Shown here one piece after another: positions 21,591 to 30,618 of a DNA stretch of 64,000 nt. The notes beneath the pieces were generated by a model that did not search any database, had not been told where the DNA came from, and worked only from the letters and a program-made list of their open reading frames with translations. The stretch comes from Tilletia caries (taxonomy: Eukaryota > Basidiomycota > Exobasidiomycetes > Tilletiales > Tilletiaceae): assembly GCA_032718865.1 (NCBI GenBank), contig JALUTQ010000035.1, positions 992,001 to 1,056,000 of the forward strand. Reading direction: 5' to 3'. Made by a program: the position numbers and the translations under genes. Within the stretch, counting starts at the first letter, position 1. Each line of letters begins with the position of its first letter.

Positions 21591-21637
21591 CTGACCTGAC
21601 CTGACGGCTGACCTGACCTGACCTGACCTGATCTGAC
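21591..21637 (+). repeat. CTGAC pentanucleotide tandem repeat
   Basis: About nine imperfect tandem copies of CTGAC/CTGAT lie immediately downstream of the malate dehydrogenase fragment. Confidence 0.85.
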
Positions 21638-22678
21638 TTTCTTTCTGCTGTGCTCTTGCCTCTTCTATATTCCCTTACCTTCGCATCAAGCTCTGTTGGC
21701 ATTCCTTTGCCCATTCGTCTCCGGTCTCAGCCTTCACCCGTCTTCTACGTCCCTTCCGTCTGCTTCCCCGGCCGCTTATGTTTCCTATCCCCTAACCTCT
21801 CCTTCTGCATTAGCCTCACGCTTTTTTCTCCTCAGTCTTTTTAATCTTATCTTCATTGCGCTCGCAGCTATTCTCCGTCTTGTTTGTCAATTGTCTCTCT
21901 CTGCGCGAAGCCATCATATGACATATCATTCTTTGCTTTCTGCTTCCTTGGTAGATACAGCCGTGCGGGATGATTACGTGTGTGAAGTTCCTCAATCCCT
22001 TTTTCACGCAAGTTTGATCAACATTCAAAATGTTACATGGACAATGATATAGATGCTCGTAGCGCAGCCGCATGGCGAAGCAGACGAAGGGTAGCGAAGC
22101 TACCTTGAGCTTCTGCGTAGCCGTGCTGGGCTGAGATTTGGTGACCTTTCAGCCGACAGCCAGGTCACTATGGTTCCAAGGCGTAAGTTGCTGCTACTTA
22201 ACTTTGTTGACTAAGTCTGTATTTAAATCCCACTCCCAGCCCCCAGCGACCTGTTATTCAACAAGGCGAAAAAGTTAGGGGAACACTCTGGTAAGGTACG
22301 CACCCAGGTCAGGAATTACCTACTGTTCGCCCCGTTCGCCACCTTGGGCTACCCTCGTTTTACCCCTGCAGATGTTGTGTTTTGTGCGGATTTACCCACT
22401 TTGGTCAGACGGGCAAAACGAGGGTAAAACGAGGGTAGCATCAGGCTGGGTCTGTACCGGCCGCGAACCGCGAAAGTAAGGGAGCAAAAGACCATATCCA
22501 TTCCCAGTGTCTAACATACATACATACACGACATACATAACATACATATATCTAACAGAGAGGGGTTAGTGATGGAAGATATGTCGTCGGAACGTCGAAT
22601 TGTCGCTGTGTGATGTGCCCTATGAGACTGTTCTGAACGAGAGGAGAGAAAAGAAGCGCAGACAGAGAGGAGAGCAGA
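21638..22678. other. Gene-free stretch with hairpins
   Basis: No gene is supported. Near 22060-22130 lies an imperfect hairpin centred on GTAGCGAAGCTAC. A perfect 17-bp inverted repeat (CTACCCTCGTTTTACCC) has arms at 22349-22365 and 22422-22438. Short CATA repeats lie near 22516-22550. Confidence 0.55.
22349..22438. repeat. 17-bp perfect inverted repeat, CTACCCTCGTTTT family
   Basis: Arms 22349-22365 and 22422-22438 are exact reverse complements, separated by 56 bp. The word CTACCCTCGTTTT occurs again at 23444-23456, and a variant (TACCCCCGTTTT) at 30389-30400. Confidence 0.75.
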
Positions 22679-22679
22679 A

Positions 22680-22977
22680 GAGAGACAGACGGGGAAGGCA
22701 GCAGACGGGGAGGGAGGGCAGCAGACGGGGTTGGCAGCAGACGGGGTTGGGGTAGGGCAGCAGACGGGGAGAGGGTATCAGACGGGGGAGGAGGGCAGCA
22801 GACGGGGAGGGAGAGCAGCAGACGGAGAAGGAGCGCAGACGGGGAGGGATCACGGGGGAGGAAGCAGACAGGGGGTGGAGCGGAAGGAGAAGGGGGGGAG
22901 CAGAAGGAGAGGGTAGCAGACGGGGAGAAGCAGACGGAGGGTAGCAGACGGGGAGAAGCAGACGGGGAGAGGTTAGG
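22680..22977 (+). repeat. G-rich minisatellite (GCAGACGGGGAG-like)
   Basis: At least a dozen irregularly spaced copies of CAGACGGGG with G-rich spacers. All runs of G are on the plus strand, so the strand has clear G-quadruplex potential. No coding frame is convincing. Confidence 0.8.
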
Positions 22978-23460
22978 AAAGGAGGGTTAGCAGGGCAGTG
23001 GAGGGGTTAGGGCAGCACAGGCGCACTGTTGTGAACATTCTACCACTATACTAAAAGGTGAGACCAGTCTCGACCCAAGTGTCATGGATGATGCATATAT
23101 CCAACACGCACAGCAAGGGGCGCCGAGGTCGGCCTCGTCGTCGAGGCCGAGTGCGCTGTCGTCGAGGTCGAGCGTCGAGCCCTGTCGTGTGGTGCGTGGT
23201 GCGTGGTGCGTGGTGCGTGGTGGAAGAGAAGCAGAAATTTTCACCAAGTATCGATCTTCGCTGTATTGTAATCTAGTTGTATAGGAATCTAGAGAGTTGT
23301 AAGCCGGGCTGTTGGAACTACAAATTTAGAGTGGCCGATGACGCAAGGGCAGAACTGTATCGCCGGAAGGGCAAGTTGAGGCAACCATCGTTTTACCCAC
23401 AGCGAATTCGAGCACCCGCTTTTTACCCCCAGATCACCAGGAACTACCCTCGTTTTCACT
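22978..23460. other. Gene-free stretch
   Basis: No gene is supported. It includes four tandem GGTGCGT heptamers at about 23190-23218 and a CTACCCTCGTTTT word immediately before the CACTG-type repeat end. Confidence 0.55.
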
Positions 23461-23487
23461 CACTGCCACCTTCGGTGGCGTTTTAGA

Positions 23488-26400
23488 CCCCCTAGAAAGT
23501 CCCTAAAACCGGCTCGTTTTGTTGCCCTTGAAAATTTCTGATTTGCCTTTACAATTGCCCATCTAAAACTCGTCTAAAACGAGATGTTAGTGCCCAACTT
23601 AGCGCGCTACTAGCCTTCCCGACACACACTATAAATAAAGGTCACTGGAGTCCACGGGGTAGTGTTACAAACTTGCCACACCTGCCAAAATAAGGTGGAG
23701 AGTGAGGTGTATCGTGCGCCCAGGGCCCCAGGAGATACAGAGCGTAGATGGCGTTGGTCCGATGTCATCATGACCCAGTCTGCCCACGCTCGTGTGGATG
23801 CCCTTCCACCTCGTCCCAGCTCCCCTACACAGGTGTACTGACACACAGCTTCCTCACAACTTGTACATACGTGTAACATTACTTAAAAACGAGGTTTGGT
23901 GTCTTCAAAATGCAGCATCGCTCTGGTCAGAAAAAAGTTATGAATGCTTTCAGAATCATGTAGAACCCTAGAAACCACTCGTCCGGGTCATACAGAATTC
24001 CCAATCGAGGAAACTGAGCAGTCTTTGGGTAACGGAGCTAGCAGTAATGATAGCTCGATCGGGCAGAATGAAGCGAAATTTAGATCCAAAAAAGTGAGGT
24101 ATAGATTGATTTTTACGTAATAGGGTATTAGGTACCCCGTTTTCGCAGTGAGAAAACCGTATAGATTTAGCATAGCCCTAAAAACCCCGGATAAGCGGTC
24201 GATTTTAGGGATTGTCTAAAAAAGATCTAAAACGCTGTTGTAGGTCGGAATTTCTTCCCACTAAAAGGCAATCTCCTCATTTCAGGATGCTTACACCACA
24301 TTGTAATCAGGACTACAAACCTGAGCTCAGACAGTTACAACTGATTTGTTGCTTTTCCCACGCGGCGCGTTAGAAACCTTACAAACCACTCTTTGGGAAG
24401 CAGCTCCATCCTACACACACCGTCGCCGGGCCGGCACGGTCACCTGGGCGGGGGGACTTCGCCCCCCCCGCCCATCTTATAGTAATGCGCTGGGAACCCG
24501 CGCTGCAACCCAGCTTCAAGAAATGCGCTGAGAACCCACGCCGCAAGAAACAACATTACTGCATGAAGCATGAACCCCGGAGGGGGGCTCGGCCCCGGGC
24601 TCAGCTGTGAGCTGACATAAACGGCCCGAATTGGGAGAACAGCGGTCCTCGGCGAGCAGCTTCCACGTCGTTACCATCCACAACAGAATTGGTCACCCCA
24701 GCCACGAGTCACGACATGAGGCAAGCGACACCCGTCGTCTTCGTACTCGGCATCGTCTTCATCTCTTTCGTTCCCATTTCTCTCCCAGCTGACAGCTGAC
24801 AGATTGTAACGATATCAGCGCGACAGCGCGGTTCCTCCCTCAGTCTCTCTCCTCTTTTAGCTGACGCCTTTCTCTTCCTGGCTTCTCCACGGTATAGCTC
24901 CTGAGTATATCTTTCTCTTTGGCCTCTTCTATTTTACAGGCTGACGCGCTGACGCCTCAGCTTTCTCCTGGGCCACTACCTGCCACCTGGCGGATACCCT
25001 GTCTCAACAGCATTCGTCAGCGGTCAGTGTGTTGAACCGCGTTGAACCCTCCTTTGAACTTTCTTCCCCTCCTCTCGCCTTTTTCCTTTCCCCTTCCTCC
25101 CCAGGACCAATCCTCCTACTCTGATTCCGCCTTCCAAAGCGCCGTGTGCCTCTACAAACTCCATCGGCATTCACAACATCACGCAGCGCGAGCGGAATGT
25201 GGTCCCTCGCAGCGCTGCCATATGCATGTCCGTCGTAGCTCCTCCATCACTATCGCACCATTCGGTATCTACCCCGGCCACACCCATCACCCAGTCCCCG
25301 ACCCCAGATCCCCACGGTTCTCCCTTCCCAATTTTCCCCTCTTCATCCGACGACCGACAACGAGTGCAGACCGTCTAGCGTGACCAGCTCCAACGCCGCG
25401 CATTGTCCCTCCGATTTCTCGCCGCGCACACGGACGAGGATGGACCATGGAGGCGGGAGAGGAAGGCTTCATTGGAAGGTGAAGGTGAGGGAGGGGAAGC
25501 AGAAGATTGGGGAGAAGAAAAGAAGGTAAATGTATGTTTGGACGTGACGTGACGAAGGAAAGCTGCGTGAGTCCCCTTCCTTATCTCTCCACTTTCTTCC
25601 TCCCTCCCTTCATGAGTGCTGAACGTACTGTATGGAATATTGACCCCGAAGGAGGATCCAGAACGCGGACCCTCAACTTCGACGACGACAACGATGAACG
25701 AAGTCATCTTCAACGACGAAGGTAAGAGCCAGGTTATTATCCTTAAATCCCCCCTATTCCCCTCTCTTAAAGCTCACAACCTTTGCGGGAGGGCTTAGAA
25801 CAGGAAGACGGCTGCTGCTTCTACAGCTATTTCTCCTCGGGCGCCGGTACGGATTCCTCAACCTGGACCGAAAAAGCGACATATCGGTGATGGTCGGAGC
25901 GGTGTCGGAGGGACGGACATTCCCTGCCACAGTTATGTTTTTGTGCTTCGTTCTCTGTGCTTCCCTGACATCCTATTACGTATTCATTCGGCTCTCAGAA
26001 CACTACTAACTGATTCTTCTTGACTTTACCGCAGGCGATATACCTCTGCAGATCGTAATCCTGTGTAAGATCGTGATCGGGCCACTCACGCCGCGGAGGA
26101 AGCGCGCGGGCCGGATCATTGAGGTCAGAGTCATGTTCGGCGCTCGGGATGTTGGGTTTTTGGGAGATCAAGGAACGGTTAGAGACTCAAGGCGCAGGCC
26201 GCACTCCGCAGGGACCAGGGTGAGTCTGTTCTCCTCCCTCCCTTTCTCCCTTCTTGCCTCTCTGGATCCGCTGTATGATTATTGATTATTGATTATTGCA
26301 GACCAAGAGCCCTGTTTAGATTCAACCTGAACGGCTCGCATACACATAACACATTCGACGCCGTATCTGCCATTCTCGGTGTTCCAGCCCGGTACATAGT

Positions 26401-27010
26401 GAAGTCGTCGTCCACAAGAGCCCCGAGATGAAGGAAGCACAGCCATCGCTCTCCGCTAAGTACTCCGTCAGTCCGTCTCTCTCATACTCATTGCTTCTGT
26501 TAACTTTTCTCAGTCTTCAACGCTAAATCGCTATCCCAGGACCGAGGTCCCAGACCATACTGCCATCAACCTCTTGCCTCCATTTAATATAGCTGACGCT
26601 TTTCTTTTTCTGCAGAGACAGCAGACTGCAGCCGCTGAATGTTTCTTCCTCTCTCCTATTTTGATTTGCAGGCTGAACCTTCGTCCTTCAGCTCCATTGT
26701 GCCGTGTCTTAATTGCTCCATTCTCGGCGACGCTTACTCTCACGATCTCACCCTGCTTACTGCTGCCGCCTACCACCGACGCTGTTGCCCCATCTCCTTC
26801 TTCTTCTTCTTCCTCCTCCTCGCGCAGCACTGAGCAGTGAGCACATCCACCAACTCCGTAACGTACTCACACACTTTCCTCTTTAGTCTGTGCACAGAAC
26901 TCAGAAGGGAGCAAACGGTAGATTCTACCACGAGCAGTCCGGACAAGATCCCGCCTCGCGTACTGCCCTTGGTGAGTCGTACTACATGACTCTCCCACGA
27001 GGCGCTCAGG
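23488..27010. other. Decayed sequence with exon-like pieces
   Basis: No intact gene. GC hairpins lie near 24446-24475 (GGGCGGGGGG...CCCCCCCCGCCC) and 24578-24605. From about 25100 to 26250 several open pieces are bordered by intron-like GT...AG signals. One example is a frame through 25140-25530 giving LRFLAAHTDEDGPWRRERKA, preceded by an in-frame TAG. A diverged direct repeat of about 26264-26670 recurs at 28133-28290. I do not recognise a protein family here. Confidence 0.4.
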
Positions 27011-27697
27011 GTTAAGTTGATCTTCATTCTGAACTGTTGCAAAGTTATCTTTGGTAGGTGGCTGCTACTCTTACTTAACAGGCATTTGACGATCACTTTT
27101 GGCTTTTGTACATTTCGCAGGCATGATCCGGCACATGCCAACAACAGAGAGCGCAGACTCATTGGTACCAGCCTTGATCTACATCGTACTCAAGGCGAAC
27201 CCGGACAACTTGGTCTCAAACGTAGAGTGAGTAGCAAGCAGGCTCAGCATCAGTGCGTCGTTATGATATCTGAATGAGATTGCTTTGGACTTTGCAGATG
27301 TATCAGTCGATTCAGGAGTCCGGAGCGACTGTCAGGCGAGTCTGGCTACTACCTCTCCATCTTGGTGCGTCCGAATCTAAAATTTGAGCATGTTCATAGT
27401 TGCACAGTAGCTGACTGAGTGTTTGTGTGGTCATAGGCTGGAGCAGTCTCCTTCGTCGAAAGCATGGACAACACTTCACTTACCGGTGTGACACAGGGAG
27501 ACATGGAGCGGAATGTCGACGTAGCCGTCAAATCTCTGGCCCTCGCCGCACAGCCATCCCCTCCCGAACACGGTCTATTGACGATCTCGCTCTCCGTAAC
27601 GAGTTCATCCTGGACGTCTCGAGCACACCTACGAATCGCTGACCTTTATCTCTCCGTTGACCGGGGGAGGGCTCGGAGCCCCCCGCCCCCAAAGTAA
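27011..27697 (+). pseudogene. VPS9-domain (Rab5 GEF) gene fragment
   Basis: Spliced exons (about 27011-27053, 27121-27226, 27298-27364, from 27437) read KLIFILNCCKVIFG, then SADSLVPALIYIVLKANP, DNLVSNVE, then SRFRSPERLSGESGYYLSIL, then AGAVSFVESMDNTSL and ERNVDVAVKSLAL. This is the core of the VPS9 guanine-nucleotide exchange domain for Rab5/Vps21 GTPases in endosomal transport. All three internal introns are GT-AG and keep frame. The helical bundle normally upstream is not found in frame: the residues before KLIF lack the usual PRDKL and run into a poor splice context. No CUE domain follows; the frame ends at TAA 27695-27697. I read it as a captured or decayed piece, though a transcribed truncated gene cannot be excluded. 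Confidence 0.7.
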
Positions 27698-29562
27698 GCT
27701 TCTATATCGTTTTTATGCTAAACGACCAGGGAATGTAGTTTGGGCGGCATAATCGGTTATACTTACAGTCTATGACTCCTCATCCTTCTTCAGACGTCCG
27801 CAGATGTGCCTGCTGACTCCTTCTGCTTCTGTCATTCTTGTGTTACTCGCATCTGCCTCTCTCTTCCTCCCATTGCGAGACCGAAGCCGTGCGCGGTCAC
27901 AAGTACACCGGCGATGGCCAGTTGCGTATACGGTATACCACATTCCACATTTCCACCATTTTCTCTACCCCTCCGGCCCTCATTGACCACCAAACATGAA
28001 CTCCTCATCAATGTCCAAGCTCGCTGAGACCGATAAGGACTGGACTAACTCCCTTTTACAACAGGGCAGAACATGGGAACTGGGATATGGGACGCACAGC
28101 CTCAACCGATAGGACAGCACCCCCGGTCTATTAGCTGATGCTTCTGTTTTTCTGTTTTTCTGCAGAGTGCAGAGTACAGGCTACAACCGCTAATTATTTC
28201 TTCCTCTTTCCTCTTACGTTTCGGTCCGTATGATTATTTCTACCGCCTGAGCCCTGTTGAGGTCCATCTTGAACGGCTCGCATGAACATTCAGCGCCTCT
28301 ACAAAAATGCTGCCCAAGGTCAATGAAATATTTGTTTAAACCAGCCGATTAGGCGCGTACTGTGTAGATTCATTGAAGCGGAAGCTTTGGTGATCTTGAT
28401 TTTTGAAACTGGTGAGCTATGGCGCGCGTCACAAGTCATCTGGAAGGATAAAGGAGCTCGAAATCGATAAGGGGGGTTCAGTGACTGCAGTTTGAAGCAG
28501 AAAGCGCGGGAGGATTTACTGACCTGTTCAGGAAGTACTGGCGGTGTTTCTATCTCTTGCACTGGCGCTGCCTTCACAGCTGGCTGTACTGTCGCGCGCT
28601 TGGCGCTTGACGAGGGCAGAAGGAGCAGAGTCAGAGACAGTGCTCAGTAGCGAACGCCCGCCGTTACTGACAACGAATTCATACTCGCACTGTGATACAA
28701 GGACGATCAGCGAGCAAGGGCGTGGGGTGAAGGCTGAAGGCACCGCTGAGACATCAGAGTTCGTACAACTCACCTGACAAGTTACAACCAAAGACTGGTG
28801 AGCCCGGTGCCAAGTGAAGCCGAGAGTGCCGTTAGACCGACGCAAAACACGAGAGGGACTTGCTGGCGACTGGCGAGGGAAGAACGCTGAACACTTGATC
28901 AAGGCAGTCGAAAAGGATAGCGCTGTAAGATGGGTCGAACGTCGAAGACTCACCGTTGCTGCAATACGTGCTTGCGACTGAGGGTAAAGGAGAAGCTGCT
29001 TTGAGTGAGGAGATTATGTCAACTGTCAGCGATGAGCGAAGCAAGAACGATGGATGTGTGAACTGTGGTCTGTGAGCCATGTAACGGAAACCTGCTGCAC
29101 AAAAGGAGTTGGGAGAGAAAGTAAGCGTACAGGTGAGCAACAGCAGAAAGATATGCAGCTGTGGTCTGCCTCCTGCCAAAAAGAAGGGGAGTCAGCTTAG
29201 GGATGCGGTTGCAGGCAGCAGGGTCAATGAGTCATCTCGGCGAGGTGCTTGAGAGGGTTGAAGTGAGTACCGAGCGACCAGGGGAAAGTTCTGCGGAGCA
29301 ACGAAAGCCAAAAGATCTGTTGAAGGTCACAGAGCGCCGAGGAAACGGTGAGGACTGAGGAGAGGGACTAGGGAGAGATCAGGTCAGAACATCAGAGAGT
29401 TGTGGACGTATAGGAGTCAGAGAGTCTCGCCATCAAGGCCACGATTCGTTAGCAGTGGGCCGTACGGGCCGTGGGATCGCCGGAATGCGTCAACAGCGGC
29501 GTTTAATGATTCATCCCAGTCTGAGAGGCGCCCACCGGGCGCCGCGTACCACTAGTAATGCA
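27698..29562. other. Gene-free or decayed stretch
   Basis: No gene can be supported. Minus-strand frames between 28528 and 29179 show a hydrophobic leader-like segment and GT-AG-like signals, but lack a proper start codon and consistent frames. The diverged copy of the 26.3-26.7 kb repeat lies at 28133-28290. Confidence 0.4.
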
Positions 29563-29602
29563 TCTAAAACGCCACCGAAGGTGGCAGTGTTTGCCTATTC
29601 TA

Positions 29603-30388
29603 CAGTCCCCTATCACCGAGTGGAACACTTATCACCCAGTGGAACACCACCACAACACACCACAAAACAATGCTACAGAGCTGAAAATTTGACATATTGT
29701 GCACTGTGTACTAGAGAGTAACCTCTCCAAGTTTGAAGTCGCTGCGAGGTGTCTACGGGGAGTTATGGTGTTCCGAAGGTGAAAAAGGGCCAGAATTCTA
29801 TTAGTAGAAATTTGTACCGACACTTTGAACACCAACCACAGAGAACTGACATGATAAACTAGCGCTACGACGTCGACGGGAGTAGTAGCGATATACACAT
29901 GGAGCACACTCCAAGTTAGAGACCTTGAAAAAATTGGATGGTTAGGGTGCTATGGCTGTTGCAGTCTTAGGCAGTAAGGGCAACCGCCAAATCCACTGTC
30001 GGCATTTGCTTTCCGCGCTGAACGGGTATTTCACACCATGCTGAAAAATCTACCAGTATTTTCCTCCATAGCCTGACTCGCTGGCTCGCCAGGTCGTTCT
30101 GAAAACTAGCGGACACAATACGGCCTGGCATTTTGAAAATCGAAAGTGTTCCACTGGGTGATACGCCGTTTATTCATTTGTGCAACTTTTTTGACACCAC
30201 TCAAGGCCACCCTCCTGCTCGACCAGGATACCAATTGACAAACGGAAAGCGGGAGCGGGTGCATCTATGGGAGGTGCATGATTCTTTCTAAGTGTCTGAA
30301 TGTGGTTGTGTTGTGTCATTGTGACGGTTATCAGAGGGTTAGTGGTGCAAAACTGGTGCAAAGTGTTCCACTCGGTGATAGGGGACTG
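29603..30388. mobile_element. MITE, 786 bp, TA-flanked with 30-bp terminal inverted repeats
   Basis: The left end reads CAGTCCCCTATCACCGAGTG onward, and the right end is its exact reverse complement over about 28-30 bp (30359-30388). Both ends are flanked by TA (29601-29602 and 30389-30390). A CAGT start with a TA duplication is the signature of Tc1/mariner-superfamily elements. Inside, the motif TATCACC...GTGGAACAC is repeated at both ends (near 29630 and, inverted, near 30146). No transposase ORF is present, so it would be non-autonomous. Confidence 0.8.
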
Positions 30389-30618
30389 TACCCCCGTTTT
30401 GAATTTTCCTGAGCCTGAATCAGAAAAGTTTGAATGCCGAAGCCGATCATGAGAAAGGTGGTCGTGCTCGAGTCATCCCGACTCTCCTTGCGTTCCGACT
30501 TGGGCCTTGGCTGAGGGTAAAAAAGCTGAAGGAGAAGCCTGCCTTCTGCTCGAGGTCTACCACCACCACCACCACCGACCGCCCTCATCACGCTCACCTT
30601 CCGCCCTTTCCTCCAACG

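Larger units (their letters stand above)
23461..29589. mobile_element. Putative CACTG-ended element carrying host gene pieces
   Basis: The 27 bp at 23461-23487, beginning CACTGCCACCTTCGG and ending GTTTTAGA, recur as an exact reverse complement at 29563-29589, giving a terminal inverted repeat 6,129 bp apart. Like CACTA ends, it starts CACTG and is followed by several internal TCTAAAACG-like words (near 23567, 23576 and 24225). No transposase is recognisable inside, but a VPS9-domain gene fragment with introns is. Flanking trinucleotides are ACT on the left and TTT on the right, so there is no target duplication. The two ends may therefore belong to different copies or to a rearranged element. 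Confidence 0.4.

Noticed and set aside
24446..24475. GC hairpin resembling a bacterial terminator
   Set aside because: Eukaryotic context, no gene immediately upstream and no T run; treated as part of the decayed repeat island.
28528..29179. Minus-strand frames resembling a small secreted cysteine protein
   Set aside because: No ATG starts the hydrophobic leader, the putative introns would be about 31-41 nt, and frames do not join consistently.
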